Assembly: GCF_019578655.1 (NCBI RefSeq)
Contig: NC_063259.1
Location: 30,987,277 to 31,051,276, forward strand
Direction of reading: 5' to 3'
Length of the DNA stretch: 64,000 nucleotides
DNA from: Ricinus communis
Lineage: Eukaryota; Streptophyta; Magnoliopsida; Malpighiales; Euphorbiaceae
The position numbers and the translations under genes were made by a program. Shown here piece after piece: positions 1 through 13,100 of this stretch. The number at the start of each line of letters is the position of its first letter. Position 1 is the stretch's first letter. The notes under the pieces were generated by a model. The model searched no databases and was not told the DNA's origin. It saw only the letters and a program-made list of their open reading frames with translations.

Positions 1-1590
1 TTATGCTGTACTATTTCCCACCAACCCAATCAAATTGCACACTTTTGATCACCTAATCAGTCAAAACCAACCTCATTCTCTTAATCTATTTTGTTTTCGC
101 AGGACACAAAAACTTAAATAAGGCAGAAAGGAGAGTTTTGGTGTTTTGGCATGGCGTACCATCAATATGATTGTGATGTTTAAACAACTATCGTTGTTAA
201 TTGCTTTACCAATTAGCCAAATGCTGGTTTTCTACTCCCTGTCCCCGATAGAACTGTTTCAGTTGGCAAATGAATACATAACGTATACTCAGAAACTTTA
301 TTCACTGTGATTCGACTACGACATCAGTCTATAAAAGATATTTCTACAGATTTCCTAATAATGGCATAGAGAACGGCACTTTTCAATTTTCAGGATTCTA
401 ACCCACTTTTACTATCTTCCTAGCATTGGACACCCAAAACCTTCTAATATCCGCAATCGAAGTATCTTTGAAACCATTCTGTTGCATGTTGCTTCAGCTC
501 TGGTGCCAATGTTAGCCTAGAGTTAGCAGCACTGTAAAGACAGCATTTGCACCATTTGTTGTCAATTCTAAATTTGTATTGTCCGGTACCATAAACGCGG
601 TCACATATATTGGTTTTGACGTAGGGCATGGTGGACCCGGGAAACACTAGAAAATGGTCTGTGGGCTATGCAGACAACGACTGATCGCTTGCTTTAAATA
701 CGATCACTAGATGGTACTATTGGTGAAGGCTTCATGAACTTGGTCTGTAGTTTTGCTGGTTCAAAGGCACATTACATTCAGCAGTAGGTAGCCACCACTA
801 AAGCAGAGTCTGAGTGAGAGATTTTTCATTCACATGTTTTTGGTGCAAGGTTCAAGTCATCCTTGGTGTCAATTCGGCTTGCCAAAAGGGGGTCAAAAGA
901 TTTACAAGCCTTTGTCATGTACCCATTCTTGGCCTGTTATGGGCAAGCAGACAGAATCTCCTGTCTTTTCCCTTTCCCTTTCTCTTTCCATCTTGGCTAC
1001 TATCTGTAACATTCATCACTAACTGGTAACTTGGTATCTCCAATAATGTCTTTTGGGATTATACAAGAAAGCCCAATGCTCAACGAACCAATAGAGTTCC
1101 AAGCTTGGCAGACCAATTACATTGACATGATACCACCTCTATAAGTTATCTTAATTTTCTTGCTCAATTCATTTAATCATATCATATGATCCTTCTTGTC
1201 AATATCTAAGCATATGCTAGAAGTTTTGCAGGAATAAACTTAAGATGCATGACTGAGCAGTTTAAATGGAAACGATCAAGAGAGAAATCGTCGTTTTGCG
1301 TGTACTGTGCACGCACCACTTTACAAGCAACAAATATCTTTGAACAAGAATCAAGCAATTTTGCACCGGACTTCTGTTATCCGGGCCTCAGCATTATGGG
1401 CTTCTTCACCCAGAAGTTGAGGGAGAAGGAATCCTGAACTATACATCTCCGTTACATGTCAACAACCGAGATGCTCCAAAGCTGTACTCAAGTATATTAA
1501 CCCAAAAAAAAAGAAAAAAGAAACCTTTAATACAAAGCCGGGAAACCAATGAGTTTCCAAGGTGATCAATCTCCTCAACTTTTGTATTAC
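1..1590. other. Unassigned flank downstream of SFT2 gene
   Basis: No gene is supported here. The longest open stretch on the minus strand (444-647) has no ATG start and resembles no family I know. The part near 1500 probably belongs to the 3' UTR of the SFT2 gene, whose stop codon is at 1591-1593. Confidence 0.4.
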
Positions 1591-3686
1591 TTAGAGCTCA
1601 GTGTCACAGCACCGGACCATCAGATTAGACACCATCGTCCGAGCAAAAGGAATATAACTCAAACTGTACCTGAAATATTTCACACTAGAATATATAAGAC
1701 AGAGATTTTTATATTTAACTGCAGAAAATCTATTACAGTGATTTTTCCATATGGATGACTAGCTGAAATTATAGAGTTCTGTATAAAATTGTAAAGACTA
1801 CCCCATATCCACCAAGCCTGAACAGTCTGTTACATGACACTAGACAACGTTGGGAAGACTGAAGTAAAAAACTTTCAGCTTGTATCCTTGAGCCTTCCCC
1901 AAGAAAAGGAAAACAAAAAATGCAAGAGAAATTAGGTGTCGGTTGAATGATAATGAAAAACTCACCAAATAAGGGCACAAAATTCGCAAATGATTGCAAT
2001 TACTGTTAAAATTGTGCTATGGATCTGCAATATAAAAAAGAAGAAAGCATGAGGAACAACCATATTTGAAAAGCACAGAAAAGAGCAGATGTAATTGGAC
2101 ACTTGCAGGGACATGGATACAAAGATAAGTGAAAATGATGATACCTGGTGTAAATTTTAATATATCTACTTATATAAACTCTGAGGGTTCTTGAGATTTC
2201 AAGAGTAACAATCGTGGTGAATCAGGGAGAGAGGAATTCTTCTCAAAGGAATACATGGATAAAAAGAACATATAGGATTGGGAGGAGGCCATCAGCCTAG
2301 ACAATGCAAGGGAGAAATGGTATCAAATTTAGTTGCTTGGATGGCTGAGGTGATTGATAGGCACATATCTCGACTACAAAACGGCTAATTCAAATCTCAA
2401 TTTTAATTATCACGATTCATCCACATTGTTACAAATCTCACTTTTTCTGAGGTGAAGAAAATTCAATGCCTTCCAAAATATATTAGTAGTACAGACTATG
2501 GCTGTGTCATATTAGAAAGAGAATACCAAATAATTATTAGAAATGGGTACAAATTTCTCGTTCACAGTCATATGCTCAATTGCAGAATGTTAAAAAACAG
2601 TAACTAGAAAGAATGATCAAGACACTATTATGTAGTTTTAGCTATTTAAGCAATCCAAACATAAAAATGAGGCTCAGGCTTCATGTCAATAACAATTTTC
2701 CACAATTTCCTCTATGCAGCTACCCAGCTACACTTTAATATTAAAGGTCACTATTACTATTCAGATTCACTGACAAATCAAGATTGTTAACTTACCCAGA
2801 GAGCGCAAATAAGGGCCATAACAACAAATCCAATGTAGACAGCTGTTGCATAAATGCGGGCAGAGTCAAACATCATTCTTAGTTGCTGCGCAGGTCCAAT
2901 GAGGAAGGCTGTGCTGCCAATTAGGAAAACAAGTTTAGAACATAAAAACCTTGTGAAAAGCGAAAAGAACAATCAGATAAACCGAGTCGGAGATAATCCT
3001 AGGATATGCATCTAGTCTCAATCCATTTAGGTCATTTCCAAGACATCATACAAACAACAGTATATGGCTGGTATTTCCCAGCTTTGGATGCGGAACTTTT
3101 AAATAAAACTAAAAAATAAATCTCATAAAGTGAAATTAGTAGTTTGTGATAAAATCCCAATTTGTTTCACGTTACAAATGACAAGATAGAGCTAGAAATA
3201 TCATAAATCTGTGATAACAAGATTGAAGAAAACAAATCAATTTTACCTTCCGACTGCCAACAGATTACCAAAGGTGAATAATACTGCAAATTTGATGGGC
3301 CTCAGAAGGACAATTACTGACTGCAACAGAAGCAAAGTAGCCAAGATATAAGCTTTCAGTAAAATTGCAATGAAACTTGATTTTAAAATAAAAAAGGAGA
3401 TCATTAATAAGAATTCATACCAGAAACATAGAAGCTAGACCAGCAACCAAACACGCAGCAAACGCGTACATTCTCTGGTAACGAACAAACAAAAACCCTA
3501 AAAGAGCATGAGTCTTAAAATGATTTTCAATGGACAAACAGAAAAGAAGAAGAAACTGAAAAGGAACGAAAATTTAATAATAAAAACCTGAGTAGGAGAA
3601 AGAGAACAATAGCTATCTGATTCTTCATCATCCAGTAGTCCCTCTTCTCCATCATCACCTGATATGAACTGCTTCAGCTTCTGCAT
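1591..3686 (-). CDS. SFT2: SFT2-like vesicle transport protein
   Basis: This is a small four-helix membrane protein of the SFT2 family (Got1/SFT2-like), which acts in retrograde vesicle fusion at the Golgi. Six exons join in phase: 3588-3686, 3421-3474, 3247-3320, 2796-2913, 1966-2024 and 1591-1669, giving 160 aa. The first ~33 residues are an acidic cytosolic tail ending in CSLSPTQR. Four hydrophobic helices follow, including family-typical pieces such as RPIKFAVLFTFGN, GSTAFLIGPAQQ, ICALIWYSLSYIPFAR and the C-terminal CCDTEL. I chose the ATG at 3686 (MQKLKQF) because the acidic tail then has the usual length; an in-frame upstream start near 3737 exists but adds residues unlike the family. 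The gene is divergent from SF3A60 and separated from it by 1.75 kb of AT-rich DNA. Confidence 0.88.
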
Positions 3687-3899
3687 ATTTTTCCTTTTCA
3701 CTTTCCAGTTTTCACATTCTAAAAATTCCACAACCACGACACGAACAAAAATGGAGTGTCTCGCAGCAGAAAGAGAAGTTGTGGGTTTTACAGAAACGTT
3801 GTCGTTTTATCGCTTGATTAATTTTAATCTAGGTAAATTTCAAAAAACTACATATAATTTAAACACTCGAAGGATAAAAATATTTTTATGCTAAAAGAG

Positions 3900-5380
3900 T
3901 AATATGTGTTTTAATATTTTTAAAATATATTTAATATTTTTTATTTTTTAAATTATAAATACTAATAAAATATATTTTTTAATAAAATAAATATTTTTAA
4001 ATAATCTAACATTTGATCATATGTTTTATGATTATAAAAAAATATTAAAATATATATTTTCTGTTTTAATCAAATTTAAAAATTTATTTTTAAAATTTTT
4101 TTTAGTATATTTATAAATACTATGATGTGCTTCTAGATGTTATGTTGCTTATAAAATTATGATTTAATAATAGTTAATGTTAAATGTAAATAAAATATAC
4201 AAAAATAATAAAAACATAAATATGTATTTAAGAAAATATCAAAAAAATACTTATTTTATACAAAAAAATATATACGTTCCACGTAGTAATTTTTTAATCT
4301 TTACCTTTTTAATTTTATTTGTTGACTTTTGTGATCAATTTGAATTTTAAATGTTACTTCTAAGTTAATTTTGAACGCAACTCTTATTTATTTTTCTAAA
4401 TTGGTCCAATTATCTAGACTTATAATCAAAGAGGTTTAATTATCAATAAATTATGAATTTTATATTTTTAATAAATTTATTTATTTATTTTTAAATTTTA
4501 AAATAAATATTCATATTTTTTTATATTTTTTTAAAAATATTTTATGATGCCAATTTTTAAAATTTTTCATGATAAAAAGAATAACATGGTAAGTCGATTG
4601 CGTTTACGAAAAGAATAATAATTATGAATTAATAAAAATAGTTTCATTTTAGACTTAATAATACCTGTGTTACATGTTTCACACGTATGCATCTTTTTAC
4701 ATATCTCATATTTAAAGGTAATAATTTTTTTTGCTAACTTATTAATTTTTTTGATAAATATAATTGACTTGTCAAGATATATTTTTTATTGTGAATTTTA
4801 AAAATTATTACTAAAAGCTATTTTTGAAAATAAATTAAAAATATATTTATTTTAAAAATTAAAAAATAGATAAAATTATTAAAAATTTTAAACTTCAAGA
4901 TTTAGTTTATAATTAATTATAAAGAAAAGAAAAATAATATGCGGATAATGCAAGAATTGACCAAACCGCCCTTAATTTAAACGAGGATCGAGATATGAAA
5001 GATTTGAATTTTGAATTTTAAGATTAGATTCAAGTTGCAATTTTTTTATTTTTATGATGAATTTAGCTTTTTTTTTTTAATAAATTTATTTTGTTTTTAC
5101 TAGAATTAGCTATACTTGTTATAAAATTTGATTTAGCTGATCACTAAACTAATTAATTTGAAAATCATTATTTTTAAATTATTTTGAAAATTAAAGAAAG
5201 TTCAATTTAATTCTCTGACTTGTCACTTTAATTTATTATTTAGGTGCAAATTCAGAGAATAAATCGGTCAAAAACTAAAGAAGAGCCAAATTTGAGCTAA
5301 CCTGAAAGTTTGAGGGCTAAGTTGAACCTTATTCCTTCTTTTGGCAAAAAAATTGACTGCCTTCCCTTTTGTTTGTTTGA
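3900..5380. other. AT-rich intergenic spacer
   Basis: This stretch lies between two divergent genes and is made largely of A/T runs. It holds no open frame worth reporting and no recognisable element. Its right edge must include the SF3A60 promoter. Confidence 0.6.
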
Positions 5381-5385
5381 TACAG

Positions 5386-5394
5386 AAACCCTAG
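5386..5394 (+). promoter_or_regulatory. Telo-box (AAACCCTAG) upstream of SF3A60
   Basis: The motif AAACCCTAG lies 49 bases before the SF3A60 start codon, probably in the 5' UTR or core promoter. Telo-boxes are common near the transcription start of plant housekeeping genes. Function here is inferred from position only. Confidence 0.45.
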
Positions 5395-5442
5395 CTTTAC
5401 TCTGTTAACCGCCATTCTAAGCGGTTGTTACAGGCAGCGAAG

Positions 5443-8400
5443 ATGTCGTCGACGCTATTGGAGGTAACACGGGCGACTCATGAGGAGGTGGAGAGGCTAG
5501 AACGATTGATAGTGAAGGATCTCCAGAATGAGCCAACGTCAAACAAGGACCGTCTCTTTCAAAGCCACCGTGTTCGTAACATGATCGACGATATCATCTC
5601 TAAGTCACACAAACTCGTAATTCAACACTTTTTTCTTGCTTTGGATTTGGGCAATTTAAGCTTTATTTGTTGTTGTTTTCATTTTCTTAGGTTTAATATT
5701 TGATTTTAGGTTGAGATTTATGAGGATAAGGATAATTCAAGAAAAGATGAGATTGCTGCGCTTGGTGGCCAAACAGCTACAGGAACGAACGTGTTTAGTG
5801 CGTTTTATGATAGACTGAAAGAGGTCAGATTATGTTGTTTGATTGAATTTGAATAAAATTCTTATTTCAAATTAATGCTGTGAATATTGTTATGTAGATA
5901 CGTGAGTACCATAGAAGGCATCCGGCTGCACGTGGTGTTGTTGATGCTAACGAGGATCATGAGGCATCTCTTAAAGAGGAACCTGCTGTTGATTTTACTG
6001 GCGAGGTTCTCCCTATAACTTGCATTACCTTAGTGCTTATTTTATGTCATCAACAGCTTTGCAACGTTAGCAGTGAATTTCATTTTTGGTAGTACAATGC
6101 ATAAATATTGATGGAAATTGTGTATTACATTATTGACTTTAGTCTTTTCAGCTTAGATTTTGCTTAACCATTTTATTTTCTTCAATTTGTTTCATGCATA
6201 AGTTGACTGGTGCATGTTGACATTGATTCTTCCACAGAAACCAGAATTCCATTTTGGTTAATAATTACTGAATGACATTTCTGAATATGTTTCTCAGGAA
6301 GCATTTGGGAAATATCTGGACATGCATGAGTTATACAACCAGTACATCAATTCTAAATTTGGGGAGCCTATTGAGTACTCTGCTTACCTTGATATTTTTC
6401 CCCAACTGCATAATATCCCTCGTAAGCTGAAATTGAATAGGTAATTTCTTTTCTTCGGTTTTTTTTAATACGCCTTCACACATGCAATTGGATGTTCTCT
6501 ACAATAAAGGTTTGGCACTGTGTAAACCCAAATATTTTTACAGCGCATTCTTGCAAGTTTGTTCATTTATGTTTCTGCTTTAATTTTATGCAGGCAATAC
6601 ATGGAATATATGGAGAACTTGCTTCAGTATTTAATCTCTTTTTTCCAGCGGACAGAGCCCTTGCAAGATCTTGATAGGATATTCTCAAAGGTCTGTCAGA
6701 TATAATTTATTTTTTTCTTTTCTGGCATCTTTCTGAAGTCATTTAATATGCATATTTTCATGGCTGTAATGGAGAATGGATTGTGACTATACTATATTAG
6801 TGTCAGTCGTGTGCTTTCTTTAATGATGTAGAATGTTGTGGCAGGTGGTAAGTGAATTTGAAGAGCAGTGGGAAATTGGCAAATTGCAAGGATGGGAGAG
6901 GGATGTCCATGAAAATGGCGAAGTTCCAGCTCAGCATTCTGTGATTGATCTCGATTATTACAGCACAATTGAAGAACTGATGGATGTAGGTCCTCAAAAA
7001 TTAAAGGAGGTATGTGCTACTTGCAGTTCTATTATACTTTTCAGCTTTTGTTTTCTTGCATGATTTGCTTTCTTTTGGTTGAATGTCTTAAAGCTGTAGA
7101 GCATTCTTTTGTCCTATTTCTAGTCATCTAACATTTTGATTATTTGATTCTGTTTTCTCATTGTTAATAGTCTTTTCTCGTTGATTGTATTATAGAATAG
7201 TATGAATATAAATATGGAACATGTATGATATTGGTTTCGTTATGACCAATTCAATTGAAATAAATCCATTAAGACTTCTATATTCAAATGAAAGAAGGTT
7301 TAAGAAATTCCATGCGCGCAATTATCAGATTTTTTTTTCTTCAATGTTTCCACATTATCCATGTTGCTTATAACAGCTTTTATAATTCTAAATTTCTGTA
7401 CACTGATTTCAGATTTCGCTGGCTCTGGAATCCCATTATGCTGATTTAATTGTGTTTCCTTTTTACCAGTTTATTAATTGTTCATTATGCGTTCCCTGGC
7501 AGGCATTGGCTGCATTAGGACTAAAGACTGGTGGTACAATTCAGCAGCGTGCAGAAAGGCTTTTCCTGACAAAGGTTACCCTAGTTCTTTTACCTATCTG
7601 AACACCATTCAGATGTTATTTTATTTATCAAATTGAATCTTGAATCCTTCCCTGCCGACTATTCTTTGATTGCACACAACTTCATTTGATGAAATTTGGT
7701 TAAAGTACTGTCCAGGGTCTCTATCTTACTTTTTGCATGAGTTTCATTCAGCAACGTAATATGGTTTTTATTTTGTTATTCCTTTTGTGCAGCACACACC
7801 TCTTGAAAATTTGGACAAGAAACACTTTCTGAGAGGTTCACGTGGGACAGAACAGAATGGAGGTGCAGCTGCCTCGAGAGAAGCTGAAAATTCAAAAGAA
7901 ATTGCCTTGACGGAGGCCAAAATAACTAGGCTGTGTGATTTACTGGATGAGGTAAGCTACTGTCACATGAACATCTGTTTCTTCCTGATAATGAGCATTT
8001 TGATATCTGAGTCTTGCACCTGTTGACTTGATTTCGTGTCTGTACTGCATTTGCATTTTGTGATGATTTTTTTGGTGATCCCTGCAGACAATTGTACGAA
8101 CAAAAGAGAATATTGTTAAGAAGCAGGCTTTGACATATGATGAAATGGAAGCAGAACGTGAGGAGGTAAGTTAATGGCATTTAGTGCAAAATGTTCAAGT
8201 AGTTTAGATACATTGCCTATATTACTTCTATTACATTTCACTGAATCACTTTCCATCTTTGCTTATCGCTTGTTCCTCCAAGCTTATCTGGTAAGACTTT
8301 GTTGCCCTTGCCATAGCCATATGTGGCTCCTAATTTGAACAAATGAACAGTGCCAAGGTTGGCTTCCTGAGTTGCTCAAAACACCCAGATCTCCGATTTT

Positions 8401-9634
8401 AAAATCTTTTGACTGGACTGCTTCTATAGGAAACTTGAACACGACTTGGCAGCAGTAAGATGTTTCGTAGTTAACACAGCCTTAAAAACCTTCATGACAA
8501 TATGGAATTAACTTAGTACAAGCAGGTTATCCAGTGGAATTGTCCTGATATCCTTGCTTACCCTGATAGTGTAAGCTACCTAGCACATTGGCGAGTTTGC
8601 AGAACATAGTTCCATCTGGAAACGTTTTTGTATGCTAGGAAAAGACACTTTTTCATGGAACTTTCTTACCTTCTTCATTTCTTGATACATCATCACTGTT
8701 GTGCCATAGTATTTTATATTTTGATAGTTAGGACAGTTGAATTTTCATCTTGTTCTTGATGATAGTAATGGTTGATCTGATAATTTGGAGCAGGAAGAGA
8801 CACAAGCTGACACTGAAAGTGATGATGAAGAACAACAGATTTACAATCCGCTCAAGTTACCGATGGGTTGGGATGGAAAGCCTATACCTTACTGGCTGTA
8901 TAAACTTCATGGTCTTGGTCAGGTATAGCCTATAAAACTATTCTGCGTCTATATCTTCTTAATTATCCATCTCAGCTAGATATCTCCTCTTCTGGTTGGT
9001 TAAGTTTCTGTTGAGACTCTTTTGTAGGTTGAATCATTCTATTGCTCACAAGGGGACAAACTCTTTTACTGTGTCTCAGGAATTCAAGTGTGAGATATGT
9101 GGGAATTACAGTTACTGGGGGCGCAGGGCTTTTGAGCGGCATTTCAAGGAGTGGAGGCATCAACATGGGATGCGTTGTCTTGGCATTCCGAACACCAAGA
9201 ATTTCAACGAGATCACATCAATTGAGGTATGCTTTTGTAGACCTTGTCTTTGAAGATTGAAATGAAGTAATTCGTTGTTTGAAATGAAGTATGTCCTTGT
9301 ATCTTAGTACTCAGTATTTGTTCGCGGTACCATTCTGGCAATCTTTCTATGCAACAGATGGATATTTGTTGTATACTGGTAGAACATAAAATCACAGCTA
9401 TGGGGTGTGGTTGTAAATGAAAATCTGCAAAGCACCGAAAAATATATTTTTTTTTTGTTTAATACTTTAAACATTATGCATTTGCAGGAAGCAAAAGAAT
9501 TATGGAAAAGAATACAAGAGCGGCAAGGAGTGAACAAGTGGCGACCAGATCTTGAAGAGGAGTATGAAGACAGAGAGGGGAATATTTACAACAAAAAGAC
9601 ATACACTGATCTGCAGCGCCAGGGATTGATCTAA
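5443..9634 (+). CDS. SF3A3: Splicing factor 3A subunit 3 (SF3A60)
   Basis: This is a core U2 snRNP protein of the SF3a complex, needed for branch-point recognition in the nucleus; the Arabidopsis counterpart is known as ATROPOS. Twelve exons join in frame: 5443-5616, 5710-5823, 5898-6005, 6298-6440, 6594-6690, 6845-7009, 7503-7574, 7793-7951, 8088-8165, 8794-8922, 9080-9226 and 9488-9634, giving 510 aa, the usual plant length. The N-terminus begins [24 protein letters not shown]-like segment ([20 protein letters not shown]) lies near residues 255-290. A matrin-type C2H2 zinc finger begins [18 protein letters not shown] around residue 415. The protein ends [13 protein letters not shown]. All introns are GT-AG. 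The start is the first ATG after a run with no in-frame upstream ATG. The gene converges on the kinase-fibrillin gene, with 548 bases between the two stop codons. Confidence 0.96.
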
Positions 9635-10090
9635 GTTTAATACACTGCCGGATAAACCTGCTTTCAAATGGACACATTTTTGTAGTTTGGTTGATAGCAA
9701 CCTACCTTAATCCAATAGCCATGAGCCAATTGAAGTTCTCGAACGTCGGTATAACCACCCAGGCCCTGTCTATGGAGTACTGCCATGTATTGTGTTAGTG
9801 TGGACACCATTTGACAATGTGAAAGGAATGGATGAGCTTTAGTTAGGAATTCGTTTTGCTCTCCGCATCCCTCCTTTTCTCTGTACGCATTTGTATTCTG
9901 TGTTGTGTGTTACTGCTTAGATCATTACGAAAGAAAACACTTACATGAAGTATGACAAATGGAATCAAATTTGTTTAATGATTAAATAGTATATTAACAT
10001 CGACCTTGTCTTTTAAGGTCCCATTGGCTCCCAAGTATCAATGCTATTTTCCTGTAAATGTTTCATATTACGCCAGGTTCAAAGCCTTGT

Positions 10091-10096
10091 TTTATT
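10091..10096 (-). terminator. AATAAA poly(A) signal of the kinase-fibrillin gene
   Basis: On the minus strand AATAAA occurs about 90 bases past the stop codon at 10183, a fitting distance for a plant near-upstream element. The 9635-10090 interval otherwise holds the 3' UTR of SF3A60 and nothing else I can identify. Confidence 0.4.
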
Positions 10097-10182
10097 TGTC
10101 TTGAATCATACACAGAAGAAATATGCAGATACTACAATCAGGGTGCGACACAGAATTTACACTTGCCTCTGACAATTGTTAT

Positions 10183-13100
10183 CTACAATGTTTCATCAAC
10201 ACAGGACCTTGTAAATAAGAGAGCTGATCCATTCACCCCACGAAGAACTAGTAGCCTCGAGTCCACGAACGTCCCACAAACAAGCTTTGACAAATCAAAC
10301 ATTTCAGGAGGTATTTGTATGCGAGCTTCTTGAACTATATTTCTTGCAGAAACATCTTTACCAAGTGTGTCACCTATATTCATTGTCACCTCTACTTCGC
10401 CTGAAACAAGCTTGGACACTGGAAGGCTTGATGGAAACTCCTTAAAAGGGACTGCTTTCCTCCATTTTCTCCCTGATAATTTCTGAAGCAAGGAATCCAA
10501 ATTGCTCGACTGACCAAAGGATAGTCTTTCTGTTGTCTTTTCTTCCCTAATATACAACCGTCTTCCAGACATTAATCTAAATAAAGAGTTGACTTCCAAT
10601 TTCCCAGCCATGCCATTTTTGTCATGCGGCCAATCACGACTGATCATGACTTTGAAGCCAACTTCAGAAGTGAAAGAAAGGCTAGTTTTCAATTTTGATG
10701 CTCTTGAAACAGTTAGGGTAACATCACCAATAAGGACACGGGCAGAAGGCTGACGAAGGGTTAAGCCTATGTGCCTACCAGTGCAGTATAATAGGCGCCA
10801 TTTTCCAGGCAGCAGCTCCAACCAATTCTGCAAGTTAAATGGAGACAATTGGAATAAATGGACCTGACTTTAGGTGGTTCATATTCGAAGTTTAAAAACT
10901 AAAATGTTTCATATTCTAATGTATAGGAGGCTTTCCATTATCTAGAATGTTCCGTAGATGAAGAAACAGAATATCTACATTGTGTTTGATATAAATGAAT
11001 TCTATAAGTTTTTATGGAATTTACTTAAAGATCCATAGTTTGTGTTTGATATAAATGAATATTTATTTACAATTTTATCTCATTAAATCCTAGGAATCTG
11101 TTATAACTAATCCAGGTTCTATAAAATTAATTCTAAGCTTATGAGATCATATTTTATCACTGACAGAACTACTCTGGATTCAAGTACATCTTCCTCTCTC
11201 ATTCCTTTATTCCTTTCTTCATCTCTCCCTCCTCTCTCTCTCTCTCTCTCTCTCTTACCTCTTTATCGCTGAGTCAGGTTGTAAATGAATTTCATATTAT
11301 TACATATCAAACCAAACAAATAAAGAAATTTCTTTGCAAATAAATTCTATTAAAATTCTTTTATAAAGGATTTGAACCAAACACAACATTAATTTAACCT
11401 CTTTCTCTTATGTGTTAACAACCTTCACCACCAACAAAAACAACCACCTCCTTGACCAGTGGCAATACAATTTGGGGGGTTGGGGGAGAGGATGGGGTGG
11501 GTGGAAGATTATAAATTTTTAAGAAATATATGAAATATAAACTGAAATATGAATAATATAAGTTAAAAAAAAGTCTCTTTGGGAAGTTTTTTTAGAGGGG
11601 GGAGTTGAAAAAATTTAAGAAATTCATAAGCTAAAATTTGAAATATAAAAAATATCAATAAGAAATTTTTCAGCAAATTTCTGATACACTTAAGCTATCA
11701 TTTTATGGATTGAGCATACAAGTGGTGAACACGGACCAAAAGATCACTAAATAAAATATGCAAGGTTTGGAGCAAGTGGAACATTCTCAATGTGTAGACG
11801 AGGCATACCCCTAACTAGCAGCTAAAGTTCTGGTCTAGAATACTTGACTGGTGGTCTACAGGTGATTGCAAAGACATCAATGAATAAAATCTCTAAACCA
11901 GTGCAAAGAACTTCTTACCTTTGCCTTTGAATGAGGATTCAGCATCTCCATCAATTCAATGAAGTACGAAAGTCTATTCCGCTGTCACATCAAACCACAG
12001 GTTAGTCTATTTTTAAGTTGCAACCATATTCTAGAAGCCTAGTTTGTAAGGTTTTCAGAAGGCAGTAATGGATATGAAAGCATAGAAAGACGACTCCTAA
12101 GGATGTAGGAATCAACTAACACAAATTGCTCAACCCTGTCCGCTTTGGCTTTACAGGAAACAGCAGAGTACTTCCTAAGTCTCATAAAATATACTCTCCA
12201 ACCAAACCAAAAGGTCAAAATGACAGCACAAACAATTAACTTAATGCAGTTGGACTTGAGCAGAAAATAACATAGGCTATATCATATGTAAACCAAAGTT
12301 TGAAAGATTGAGCAAATTGTTTGTGCAGCCAACTTTAGCTGCTGGCTAGAAAAGTCATGACGAGGAACCAAATGAATGACAACAAACATCATGTGTAAAG
12401 CAAAAAAATACTAATATACCTGGGGTCGGCTGTAAATGTACTCTTCTGTAATGCGCACTGCAGCAGAACCAAGTCCCCATCTAATGATGTCCATGGATGG
12501 GACAACCCGCCATCTAGGCCCACACAAAAATGGATGTCTGAGAGCATCCAAACAACTGAAAAAAGAAAAAAATGAAGTGATCATTGTAGATTTGTCATCT
12601 ATCTCAAACAGCTGCAGTATTTAGTCAAAATAGTAAACTGATATTGCTGTGCAAGAAACTCTTTACTGTTAGAAAATGGTGAACAAGGGAATACCTTATT
12701 CTTTTAGAAGGTTTAGTCGCAAGTAACAAGGACAAAAGGTTCCACCCTGCACCTGAGTTCCGATCAAGCATCTACAGGAAAAACAAAAGAAAGACAATGA
12801 TTCATTCTATTATTCTCAGATAGACCAGAGAAGAATATGGACTCATAGTACATATACTCACTTGGAATCCAGCACTACCAGATGGACAATTCCTACTGAG
12901 AATTTGCAATAAAAATTCCCGCAAGCAACAAGGATCATTTCCCTGCATCCATGAATGGAAAAATTAATGAAGTGCCTGATACATTATACAGTAGTTATTC
13001 TTCTAGTCAAACAAGAATTGTTCAAGTCTTTCATACATCTAGTAGAATGTATAACTGTTAGTAAAAGAAGACAATTTTGTGAAGCAACCAGTGCTACAAT

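Noticed and set aside
444..647. 67-codon minus-strand frame with a possible upstream AG acceptor
   Set aside because: It has no ATG start and resembles no family I know, and no partner exon was found.
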